DNA from: a virus
DNA length: 21,490 nucleotides
Virus record (IMG/VR): IMGVR_UViG_3300012925_000020
Location: 1 to 21,490 of that record
Reading direction: 5' to 3' (one strand)
This document shows positions 7,117 to 14,410 of the stretch, piece after piece (position 1 is the first letter of the stretch; the number at the start of each line of letters is the position of its first letter). A program made the translations under genes and the position numbers. The notes below the pieces were generated by a model that worked only from the letters and a program-made list of their open reading frames with translations, had not been told where the DNA came from and did no database searches.

Positions 7117-7830
7117 ATGAAATTCAACATCAACACGGACGCGGCTGTAAAATTCACCAACACCCTGGAAAAGATGCACCGTTCAGCCCTTCCGTCGGCA
7201 ATCCGGGCCACCCTGAACAGTGCCGCTTTTGATGTGAAACAAAACACAATGCCCCAGCAGGCCCGCCAGGACTTCACAAACAGGGCCCCAAATTTCTTTC
7301 GAGCGAATAGCAAAGTGTCAAAAGCTGATGGCTGGGACGTGAACAATATGCAATCTGTGGTGGGGTTTACACCGGGCAGCGGCCGGGCGGTCGATAAAGC
7401 CGTGGGCGAATTGGAACAGCAGGAATACGGGGGAAGCATTGGTGGCCGTGGATTTATTGCCATGGATGCCGCACGCGGGGGCGCGGGCGCGAAGCCGGTC
7501 CGCCCAGGGAACAGGCTTTCCAGAATACAAAACCTGATAGATTCAAAGAAATTCCCCGGAACTGCCAAAGCGCAATTTATTGCAGCGGCTAAAAAGGCAG
7601 GAAAGGGGGGCTTTGTTTTGGGCAATACTGCCCGCGGGACGGTATGGCGGATCGATTCAATAGGCCGTAGTGGGATTAAAAAAACGGCCATGTATTCATT
7701 TCGGAAGGGGCGCACGGTGCGGGTTGGGGCCACTCATTTCATGCAAACGGCAAGCCTTGAAAGTGCGAATAAAATGGATGACATTTACGCAAAGGAGGCC
7801 GCCCGACAAATCGACCGGTTAAACAAATGA
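7117..7830 (+). CDS. Minor tail / tail-completion protein, gpZ-like architecture
   Basis: The 237-residue basic protein begins with a helical region (residues 8-60) of the form A-V-K-F-T-N-T-L-E-K-M then L-P-S-A-I-R-A-T-L-N-S-A-A-F-D-V. This resembles the start of lambda gpZ and related tail-completion proteins, in which a two-helix N-terminus is followed by an Arg/Lys-rich beta region. The middle is Gly-rich (109-128), and the C-terminal 100 residues are strongly basic with K-K-T-A-M-Y-S-F-R-K-G-R-T-V-R-V near 186-201 and a final helix. It is the first gene after the divergent promoter island and overlaps the next by ATGA. The family assignment is from overall pattern; another neck or minor tail protein is possible. 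Confidence 0.5.
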   Translation: MKFNINTDAAVKFTNTLEKMHRSALPSAIRATLNSAAFDVKQNTMPQQARQDFTNRAPNFFRANSKVSKADGWDVNNMQSVVGFTPGSGRAVDKAVGELEQQEYGGSIGGRGFIAMDAARGGAGAKPVRPGNRLSRIQNLIDSKKFPGTAKAQFIAAAKKAGKGGFVLGNTARGTVWRIDSIGRSGIKKTAMYSFRKGRTVRVGATHFMQTASLESANKMDDIYAKEAARQIDRLNK

Positions 7831-9053
7831 GTTGGATACAGAACATTGAACGTCCTTACATAATCAGAACAGGCGATGGGAAAGAATATCGCCCCCTTTG
7901 GAAAAATTCCAGCCGGTCCCAGGACTTCAATACCACATCGTTCGACTTTGTAGATCAGCCTGGCACCCTGGTGGATCGGCGCGAGGCCAGGGGTAGCGAG
8001 ATCCCTTTGGAAATTTACTTTGTGGGGGAAGATCATTTGGATGAAGCTGAAGCGTTCCGCATATCTGCAAACGACAAAAGGGCATGGACCATATCACACC
8101 CCCTTTACGGCACCCTGATCGTTCAGCCCACCGGCCTAAGTATCGATAACAATGAATTCAACGTATCGAGAATCACCGGCATGATGCTGGAAACCTTGAC
8201 GGAAGATTCCCCGAAAATGACCGTGGACCCGGTGAACAAAATCGGGCTCGATAAAGCTGACCTGGATGAAACGATGGCGGCAGCCTTTGCCACAAACGTG
8301 GAGCCCGATACGGCCGATGTTGTGAGCCTGGGCAACAACAACACCAGCCTTTACAAAGTCGGCGTAAAGAAGGTTAAATTGACCTTTGACGCGCAGGAGT
8401 ATTTTGATAGGTTCAACAAAGCAGATTCCGCCATTATCAACGCAACGTCCGAACCGCTGGCCGCGATCCGGGAATTGCAGGCGGTCATAACATACCCCGG
8501 GCTTTTTGCTGACAGCGTACAAAACAGACTGACCACGCTGGTGCAACAATTCAACACCCTTCGCCTGGGGCTGACCACTATTTTAAGTCCATCGGGAAAA
8601 AGGATCTATGAAAACAATGCCGGCACGCTCATTTCTTCGATGGCGTTGGCCACCTCCACCCCGCAGGCCGGTGATTATAAGAACCGCACCGATGTGGCGC
8701 AGGTCATGAACACGCTTTCCGGTTCGTACCGTCTTTATCTGAATGACCTGGACGGCATGCAAACCGACAATGGTGGCACGACGGAAAGCTATATTCCGGA
8801 TGCCGATTCGATGCGTGGGTTGGATGAGATCGTGAAATTCACATTGTCCAATCTCTTTAACATTGCCCTTGACGCGCGCCAGGAAAGGACTTTAATTTTG
8901 GAATATGATTCGAATGCGATTCTTTTAACGCATCGCCTGTATGGGCCAGACCCGACGGATACCACTTTGGATTCGTTTATCGAAAGCAATAAGATAGGAT
9001 TGAACCGGTTGTTGGAAATACCGAAGGGCACAATTCTGATTTACTACGTATGA
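7827..9053 (+). CDS. DNA circularisation-type tail protein, Mu gpN-like
   Basis: This 408-residue protein resembles Mu gpN, annotated in databases as 'DNA circularisation protein N-terminal' but in Mu a tail/baseplate component. The N-terminal 100 residues carry the family pattern: an early basic Y-R-P-L-W, a segment V-D-Q-P-G-T-L-V-D-R-R-E, then E-I-P-L-E-I-Y-F-V-G-E-D-H, and W-T-I-S-H-P-L-Y-G near 88. The last match is a typical baseplate/tail core signature. A long helical C-terminal region follows. The gpP-like gene comes next with an ATGA overlap, as in Mu. The name-implied DNA function should not be taken literally. Confidence 0.8.
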   Translation: MSWIQNIERPYIIRTGDGKEYRPLWKNSSRSQDFNTTSFDFVDQPGTLVDRREARGSEIPLEIYFVGEDHLDEAEAFRISANDKRAWTISHPLYGTLIVQPTGLSIDNNEFNVSRITGMMLETLTEDSPKMTVDPVNKIGLDKADLDETMAAAFATNVEPDTADVVSLGNNNTSLYKVGVKKVKLTFDAQEYFDRFNKADSAIINATSEPLAAIRELQAVITYPGLFADSVQNRLTTLVQQFNTLRLGLTTILSPSGKRIYENNAGTLISSMALATSTPQAGDYKNRTDVAQVMNTLSGSYRLYLNDLDGMQTDNGGTTESYIPDADSMRGLDEIVKFTLSNLFNIALDARQERTLILEYDSNAILLTHRLYGPDPTDTTLDSFIESNKIGLNRLLEIPKGTILIYYV

Positions 9054-10105
9054 TTTTAAAAATCAATGACCGCATCCGCACCCGGACGGTGAAATTTTTC
9101 AGTGACTTCGATTTAACGCTACGTTACGACGCGGTTGCGTCAGGCTTTGGTTTCAAAATGTACTTCGATCCGGACAACCTGGAACATAAGGAAATGTTGT
9201 GCATCGGTCACGATCACATAGCAACCCTTGAACATGAGGGGCAATTACTTTTGACCGGGTACATAATGAGCCAGGGATTTAATGATTCGAAGGAAACCGA
9301 ATTAGTGGGTATTTCGGGTTATTCTTTCCCGGGAATCCTGGAAGACTGCCAAATTCCGGTGGAGCTCTACCCGCTTCAATATGATGGGCTGACGCTGCGC
9401 GAGATTTCCCAAAAGTTGCTTTCTTATTTCCGGATCACCATGGTTGTGGATCCCAGCGTGTCGGCTGAAATGGACAAGGCCTATGAAAAGACCACGGCCG
9501 AACCTACGCAAACAATAAAAGAATACCTGGCGTCGCTGGCCGGTCAACGGAACATTGTGATAACCCACAATGAAAAAGGACACCTGGTATACACAAAGGC
9601 AAAGACCAACCGGAAACCAATTTTGGATTACAACGGGGAAATACCGTTCACCAACATGGCGTTGGACTTTGGTGGCCAGGATATGCACTCGACCATCACG
9701 GTGATAAAACAAGCTGATTCTAAAGGAGGCAATGCCGGCGAGGCAACGGTAACAAATCCTTTCGTGCCCTTTGTCAGGCGCCCGCGCGTGGCCACGCAAA
9801 GTTCGGGGGATGACAACGACACCTTGGAGGTCGCAAAAAACATCCTGGCGGATGAACTTCGCGGGTTAAAATTAACCATCACCTCGGATCGCTGGGACGT
9901 GAATGGCGTGATTGTAAAGCCCAATAACCTGATAACCGTGAAAAACCCACGGATATATCTTTACAAAAAGGCCACCTGGTTTATTGAGCAAGTGGACTAT
10001 AAAGGGGACGAGAAAAACCAAACCCTGACAATGACATGTTGTTTGCCGGAAGTGTATTCAGCAGCCGAGCCCACCTATCTTTTCAAAGGAATAAACATGC
10101 ACTAA
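9050..10105 (+). CDS. Baseplate hub protein, Mu gpP (gp44)-like
   Basis: The 351-residue protein matches the hub proteins of Mu-like and P2-like tails (related to T4 gp27), which form the ring joining tube and spike. Visible family features are the beta-rich N-terminus with L-L-L-T-G-Y-I-M and S-G-Y-S-F-P-G-I-L-E-D-C-Q-I-P (about residues 65-103), the short helical L-T-L-R-E-I-S-Q-K-L-L-S-Y-F-R-I segment, then P-T-Q-T-I-K-E-Y-L-A-S-L-A near 153. The C-terminal region returns to beta structure with W-F-I-E-Q-V-D-Y near 322. It lies between gpN-like and gp45-like genes, as in Mu, with a 1-base gap downstream. Confidence 0.85.
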   Translation: MILKINDRIRTRTVKFFSDFDLTLRYDAVASGFGFKMYFDPDNLEHKEMLCIGHDHIATLEHEGQLLLTGYIMSQGFNDSKETELVGISGYSFPGILEDCQIPVELYPLQYDGLTLREISQKLLSYFRITMVVDPSVSAEMDKAYEKTTAEPTQTIKEYLASLAGQRNIVITHNEKGHLVYTKAKTNRKPILDYNGEIPFTNMALDFGGQDMHSTITVIKQADSKGGNAGEATVTNPFVPFVRRPRVATQSSGDDNDTLEVAKNILADELRGLKLTITSDRWDVNGVIVKPNNLITVKNPRIYLYKKATWFIEQVDYKGDEKNQTLTMTCCLPEVYSAAEPTYLFKGINMH

Positions 10106-10106
10106 A

Positions 10107-10640
10107 ATGCTATCGATCACGAAAGTAATTTCAGCGGAAATAGACAATCTTAAAAGGCGTGTCGTTAAAATACTCCGGTTCGGCTTATCGGATGTACAAA
10201 CAGCATTGGAGGCCGGCCCGTTCGGCATAGACTCGAATCCTCCGAAAGGCATGGTTGCCATTTATGGGCCGACCAATGAGAAAGGGCAAACCGTGATTGT
10301 TGGGTATCTCAACAAAAACCAGTTGGCGGAACCTGGGGAGCACCGGGTTTATTCAGTAAAGGCCGACGGCACGGTGGCCATTTACATTTGGATGAAAGCC
10401 GACGGGACAATGGAAATAGGGGGTGCCGCTAAAAACCTGGCCAGGTTTCAGGAATTGAAATCCGGATTTGATGAACTGAAAAACAACTTCAATGATCACG
10501 TCCAAAAATGGAATCTGTTCGCGGCAGCTTACGTGCCTGGGGGACCGTCTTCACCGGGAACCCCGCCAACGGCTTCAACATCCACAGCTTCGACCGCCAG
10601 CGTGGACGGGGCAAAAATAGACGAACTGAAAACTTTATAA
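10107..10640 (+). CDS. Baseplate spike protein, Mu gp45 / P2 gpV-like
   Basis: This 177-residue protein fits the trimeric central spike that pierces the outer membrane. After an N-terminal helix (1-35) comes an OB-fold-like part, with P-P-K-G-M-V-A-I-Y-G (around 50) and G-Q-T-V-I-V-G-Y-L-N, then short strands with R-V-Y-S, D-G-T-V-A-I-Y-I-W and D-G-T-M-E-I-G-G, as in the family. A helix of about 112-138 and a Pro/Ser/Thr/Ala-rich tail (142-165) end the protein. In Mu and P2 spikes the tip binds iron through an HxH motif. I find no HxH here; His occurs only in E-H-R and D-H-V. Position after hub supports the call. Confidence 0.75.
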   Translation: MLSITKVISAEIDNLKRRVVKILRFGLSDVQTALEAGPFGIDSNPPKGMVAIYGPTNEKGQTVIVGYLNKNQLAEPGEHRVYSVKADGTVAIYIWMKADGTMEIGGAAKNLARFQELKSGFDELKNNFNDHVQKWNLFAAAYVPGGPSSPGTPPTASTSTASTASVDGAKIDELKTL

Positions 10641-10660
10641 AAAAAGGTTAGATTTGGATT

Positions 10661-10981
10661 ATGGTCGTATACAGTTCAGCCGCGGCGTATATCGAAAGCT
10701 GCAAAACCCTACGGGATAAGATAATTGCCATCGATGCGATCATTGCCGCGTTAATGACAACCGCGTTACTCGCGGCGACGAACGACAACATATCGCAATA
10801 TTCGCTTAATGATGGGCAGACCATTATAAACACGTCTTATCGTGGAGTTGCCGGCATCACCAAATCTATCATGGATATGGAGGCATTAAAGCAATTGTAC
10901 CTGAACCGGTTAAATGGACGGATGACGCGATTGGTGGATAGTAAAAACTTCCCTGGCCCTGGATATTACAATGGAAAATAA
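10661..10981 (+). CDS. Head-tail joining protein, gpW-like
   Basis: The 106-residue protein lies directly upstream of the portal, as lambda gpW does. The pattern also fits: N-terminal helices (residues 5-40), a beta-hairpin candidate S-Q-Y-S-L-N-D-G-Q-T-I-I-N-T-S-Y (45-60), then a helix with I-T-K-S-I-M-D-M-E-A-L-K-Q-L (66-79), ending in an R-rich segment and G-P-G-Y-Y. Lambda gpW likewise has helix, hairpin, a 'S-V-S-D-L-K-K-Y-I' type helix and a G-P-A-G-F-Y end. GpW plugs the portal after packaging and prepares it for the tail. It overlaps the portal gene by 11 bases. The protein is longer than lambda gpW (68 residues), mainly at the N-terminus. Confidence 0.65.
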   Translation: MVVYSSAAAYIESCKTLRDKIIAIDAIIAALMTTALLAATNDNISQYSLNDGQTIINTSYRGVAGITKSIMDMEALKQLYLNRLNGRMTRLVDSKNFPGPGYYNGK

Positions 10982-12725
10982 GTATCAGACAAAAGCCCAA
11001 AAACAGGCAAGCTTTAACGATCGTCTCCACGCGCACACGCGCGCGGGATCTTTCGGCGGCATGCCGGAAAAATCAATCGTTCCGACCATTGTGGCAGAAG
11101 CGGAACCGGTCCGCGAGAACGGGAACATGGCCCAGCCGAAAAGTGCGAACTTCTTTTGGGGGTCCACGGGGATGTCGCGTTTCATGTTTGCCACCGGATT
11201 CGATGGGGAGAAAAATTTGGGTGAACTAGGCCCGATAAAATCATATTTTCCGCTTTATGATTTCTTGCGCCTGCGCTCCTGGCAAGCCATGATGGAAAGC
11301 GAATTGGCGCAGATAGTTATGGGCCGTTACCTGACGTGGGTGGTTGGTAGTGGATTAAAGCTACAGGCCGAACCGTCAAAACGGGTGCTGAAGGATGAGG
11401 GCATAACGCTGGACGTAACCGATTTTTCCGAAACGGTAGAATCCCGCTTTTCGGTTTTCGCTGATCTAAAGGAAACGGATTATGCTCGAATGAATGACCT
11501 GAACACGCAGGCCAGTGACGCGTTGAAAAATGCCATCATTGGCGGGGACGTGCTGGTGGTGCTGCGTTATGAAAGTAAAAATATCACCCTTCAATTGATA
11601 GATGGTTGCCATGTTGTTTCACCACCGGGTCAGCCCGGAAATGATATTTTTGCCCCGGTCCTCCCCAATGGTAACCGCATTATAAACGGGATAGAGCTTT
11701 CCCCGAAGAATCAACACATTGCGTATTACGTCAGAAAATCAGCCCTGGAAGGGAATGAACAATTGAGTTTTGAAACGGTACGCATCGCCGCCAGGGGCAC
11801 GGGTAAAAACGACAACCTGGTGACGGCGTTCATGATATACGGTTCCAAATATCGCCTGGACAACCATCGCGGGTTGCCGCTTATCGGCGTGATGCTGGAA
11901 ACGATGAAGAAATTGGAGCGCTACAAGGAAGCCACTGTGGGCAGTGCCGAAGAGCGTGCGAAGGTGCCATGGACAATTGAACACGCTTTGGGGTCCACCG
12001 GAGAAAACCCCATGATGAAGCAAATCGCCACCGCCTGGGGAACACCTGACGAAGATATTCCGGCCACAATAGAAGGCCAACGACTGGCCGATAAAGTGGC
12101 AGCGACCACAAACAAATCGGTTTATAACCTGCCAATCGCTTCTAAAATGACGGCATTGGACAGTAAACAGGAAATCAATTTTCCGGGATTTTACGGCACC
12201 AACATTGACATTTTTTGTGCGGCCATAGAGATCCCGCCAAACGTGGCCATGCAAAAATATGATGCCAATTTTTCGGCCAGTCGCGCGGCGCTGAAGGATT
12301 GGGAGCACACTTTGCAGGTGAAGCGGAAAAATTTCCAACGCCAGTTCTATCAGAATGTTTACAACTTTTGGATGGACATTCAAATTATGATCGGCGTCAT
12401 CGTGGCCCCAGGATATTTACAGGCGAAGTTTTCGAGCAATTACATGGTGATGGGAGCATACCGGAAATGTCGATTTGTGGGCGCGAGCGTTCCCCACATC
12501 GATCCGGTAAAAGAGGTCACTGCCGAACGCATGAAGCTGGGCGTAACCGGCGCGGCGATCCCGTTGACGACTGCGGAAGCTGCCACGGAATCCCTGAATG
12601 GTGGGGATTTTAATGCGAATTTGGAGCAATACGAAGACGAATTGGCACGCACAACGGAAGCCGGAATAGAAGTGCCCGTACCCGCTGGGCCTGCTGAGAA
12701 AGCGCCGGCGAAGGTGGAGGCATAA
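10971..12725 (+). CDS. Portal protein, lambda gpB family
   Basis: This 584-residue protein matches lambda-type portals, the dodecameric ring through which DNA enters and leaves the capsid. Family features seen are the early helical core with R-S-W-Q-A-M-M-E-S (102-110), G-S-G-L-K-L-Q-A (126-133), N-F-S-A-S-R-A-A-L (433-441), equivalent to the conserved Y-S-S-x-R-A segment, and V-P-H-I-D-P-V-K-E (507-515), equivalent to the W-x-x-I-D-P-x-K segment. The length is typical. The C-terminal 30 residues are Pro/Ala/Glu-rich and probably disordered. It starts within the end of the gpW-like gene. No terminase gene precedes it, which is unusual. Confidence 0.95.
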   Translation: MENKYQTKAQKQASFNDRLHAHTRAGSFGGMPEKSIVPTIVAEAEPVRENGNMAQPKSANFFWGSTGMSRFMFATGFDGEKNLGELGPIKSYFPLYDFLRLRSWQAMMESELAQIVMGRYLTWVVGSGLKLQAEPSKRVLKDEGITLDVTDFSETVESRFSVFADLKETDYARMNDLNTQASDALKNAIIGGDVLVVLRYESKNITLQLIDGCHVVSPPGQPGNDIFAPVLPNGNRIINGIELSPKNQHIAYYVRKSALEGNEQLSFETVRIAARGTGKNDNLVTAFMIYGSKYRLDNHRGLPLIGVMLETMKKLERYKEATVGSAEERAKVPWTIEHALGSTGENPMMKQIATAWGTPDEDIPATIEGQRLADKVAATTNKSVYNLPIASKMTALDSKQEINFPGFYGTNIDIFCAAIEIPPNVAMQKYDANFSASRAALKDWEHTLQVKRKNFQRQFYQNVYNFWMDIQIMIGVIVAPGYLQAKFSSNYMVMGAYRKCRFVGASVPHIDPVKEVTAERMKLGVTGAAIPLTTAEAATESLNGGDFNANLEQYEDELARTTEAGIEVPVPAGPAEKAPAKVEA

Positions 12726-12751
12726 AATTTTTTGATTCGAAATTTGGAATA

Positions 12752-12769
12752 GTTCAGATTTATCAGAAC
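12752..12769 (+). other. Hairpin just upstream of the protease gene
   Basis: GTTC-A-GA (12752-12758) can pair with TC-A-GAAC (12763-12769), with one A-A mismatch and a TTTA loop. It ends 13 bases before the protease ATG at 12783, in the 57-base gap after the portal. It could affect translation or be an operator half-site pair. The gap shows no clear promoter match. The stem is short, so chance is possible. Confidence 0.3.
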
Positions 12770-12782
12770 ATTCGCAACCATA

Positions 12783-13862
12783 ATGGCTAAAGAAATCCTT
12801 TTATACGGTTATATCAGTGACTACAGTGCGCAGATTGCAATGCAGCAAATGATTGATTCCGACGATAAAGATTTCACTTTAAGAGTCAACACATCCGGCG
12901 GTGATCCCGAATCTATCGGTGGGTTGGTGGCCAAAATTCAGGAGGCCGGCATTAAAAGGATGAAGGTGGACGATAAAGCATATTCCGCGGGTGCCTGCGT
13001 TTTGCTGTTCGCTGACGATGTTGAATGCCTGGACACTTCCAACTTCATGATCCACCGCGCAGCCTTGTCGGAATATCAGGAAGAAAATGAGGTATATTTC
13101 ACCGGAGCAATTCGTGAAAATTTGGAGTCTGTGAACGCCAATTTGGATAAAGCCATGAAGGCGCGTATTGATGTTCAGGCTCTTCAAACGATCATGGATG
13201 AACGGGAATACCTGAAGGGCGCAAAAGTGAAGGACATTTTTTCCATGGATTCGCGTATAGAGATTACATTGAACGCGAAGGAAGCGAAGAAAATAAAATT
13301 GGTGGACCGGATCATTAGCATCACCCCGCAGAAACGTGCGGAAATTGCACAAAACCTGTCTGCCGTTTGGAGTCAAAAAGCCGCTTTCGCGCTGACGCCA
13401 GTAAAGAAAGCGGAAGTGCCGGACCCTGAAATTCCCATCGAAGAACCAAAAAACGACTATATGAAAGCCGAAGAATACAAAGCGAAACACCCCGCTGAAT
13501 ACGAAGCTATTCGCAAGGAAGCCGCCGCCGCCGAAAAAGAAAGAATCGACGCCATCATGGTGTTCATTGCAGTGGACCCCAAAGTTTGTTTGGCGGCCAT
13601 TGAATCCGGTAAAGCATTGACGCCGAAACAGATCAATGAAATGGTCTTGAAACAGGCAAGCAAATTGGCATTGGCCGGTTTGGAAAAAGAATCCGCCGAA
13701 GGGGTTACCACGGAGGAAGAAACCGAGGAAGAAAAAGCGGCCAAACTTCAGGGTGCGACCGTAATTAAAAAAGTCGCATCAAAGGGTGAATATCAAAACC
13801 CCAAAGAGGCTGCCACTTTTGAAAAGTTGATCCAAGCAAATTTGAAACAATACGCCAACTAA
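12783..13862 (+). CDS. ClpP-family prohead protease with scaffold-like C-terminal region
   Basis: This 359-residue protein combines an N-terminal serine protease domain (about 1-185) with a charged helical tail (about 220-359). The protease part has the ClpP-like marks: S-G-G-D-P (38-42) of the oxyanion region, nucleophile Ser68 in A-Y-S-A-G-A, and His91 in F-M-I-H-R-A. The third catalytic residue is not assigned. Such S49/ClpP proteases mature the prohead. The tail is rich in Glu, Lys and Ala, with A-A-A-A-E-K-E-R near 247-254 and an acidic run near 310-317, as expected of a scaffold. In lambda the same arrangement exists (gpC with nested scaffold Nu3), and Met227 at 13461 could start an equivalent 133-residue protein. 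The stop codon lies inside a terminator hairpin. Confidence 0.88.
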   Translation: MAKEILLYGYISDYSAQIAMQQMIDSDDKDFTLRVNTSGGDPESIGGLVAKIQEAGIKRMKVDDKAYSAGACVLLFADDVECLDTSNFMIHRAALSEYQEENEVYFTGAIRENLESVNANLDKAMKARIDVQALQTIMDEREYLKGAKVKDIFSMDSRIEITLNAKEAKKIKLVDRIISITPQKRAEIAQNLSAVWSQKAAFALTPVKKAEVPDPEIPIEEPKNDYMKAEEYKAKHPAEYEAIRKEAAAAEKERIDAIMVFIAVDPKVCLAAIESGKALTPKQINEMVLKQASKLALAGLEKESAEGVTTEEETEEEKAAKLQGATVIKKVASKGEYQNPKEAATFEKLIQANLKQYAN

Positions 13863-13877
13863 GGTTCGGCGTTTTTT
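13852..13877 (+). terminator. Rho-independent terminator at the end of the protease gene
   Basis: ACGCC (13852-13856) pairs with GGCGT (13868-13872), and AAC (13857-13859) with GTT (13864-13866), leaving C13867 as a bulge and TAAG as the loop. The last stem T starts a run of six T (13872-13877). The protease stop TAA (13860-13862) is in the loop. Partial termination here would lower expression of downstream capsid genes unless they have their own promoter. Confidence 0.6.
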
Positions 13878-13906
13878 ATAAACTCATTTTTTAAAGTAAC
13901 CCGCTT

Positions 13907-14344
13907 ATGAGCACCAACAACATTCCGTATCAAACGCCCAACATGTTGATCGTGAACACGGACACGTCAAAAATTGCGATCTGGAATCCCAGAAGCCAAA
14001 AGGGCATTTACAATAACGGTACGTATGACGCCAGCACGGTGCCGGCGGGTACGCTCCTGGGACGTGTGAGCGCAACCGGCAAGCTGAAGGCGCTAGTTTC
14101 CACCGCGGTGGATGGTAGCCAATTGCCGGTGGGTGTCGCAATGGATGATTACGCCATTGATGAAGGAACGGACGGAACGATTTTCTTTTACGACATGGGC
14201 GACATTGTGGAAGGTGCAATAAAATTGCAAGGTGGTGACACGTTGGATACAGTGGTTTCGGGTCGTCGCCTTCGCGATCACCTGGCCGCGCAGGGTATCA
14301 AACTGGTGTCGGAAGCCGAACAAAGCGCTTACGACAATTCGTAA
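13907..14344 (+). CDS. Head decoration protein, lambda gpD-like
   Basis: The 145-residue protein matches the gpD family of capsid-stabilising proteins, which form trimers on the outside of the head after expansion. Family-like features are a Pro-rich flexible start, then short strands with V-P-A-G-T-L-L-G-R-V (45-54), V-G-V-A-M-D-D-Y (75-82), and an alternating G/D-rich C-terminal part with R-R-L-R-D-H-L-A-A-Q-G-I. It lies between the protease/scaffold gene and the major capsid gene, as in lambda (C-Nu3-D-E). It follows a hairpin terminator, so its expression may depend on read-through or an unseen promoter. No Shine-Dalgarno sequence is visible. Confidence 0.88.
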   Translation: MSTNNIPYQTPNMLIVNTDTSKIAIWNPRSQKGIYNNGTYDASTVPAGTLLGRVSATGKLKALVSTAVDGSQLPVGVAMDDYAIDEGTDGTIFFYDMGDIVEGAIKLQGGDTLDTVVSGRRLRDHLAAQGIKLVSEAEQSAYDNS

Positions 14345-14410
14345 CAGGGGAAAAACGCAAGGGGGAAAACTTTTTCTAAAACACACTTTTTTAGCCAAAC
14401 ACGAAACAGT

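Noticed and set aside
7101-7733. Reverse-strand open frame of 210 codons, continuing the orientation of the metzincin gene
   Set aside because: It would need to start within the gpZ-like gene and end in the promoter island. Its product is low-complexity Pro/Ala/Arg without motifs.
10649-10656. TAGATTTG, an exact match to the Bacteroidota -7 promoter element, before the gpW-like gene
   Set aside because: No TTTG-like -33 element lies at a suitable distance, and the transcript would begin within the start codon.
11739-12383. Reverse-strand open frame of 214 codons
   Set aside because: It is wholly inside the portal gene and has an irregular Cys/His/Arg-rich product typical of a shadow frame.
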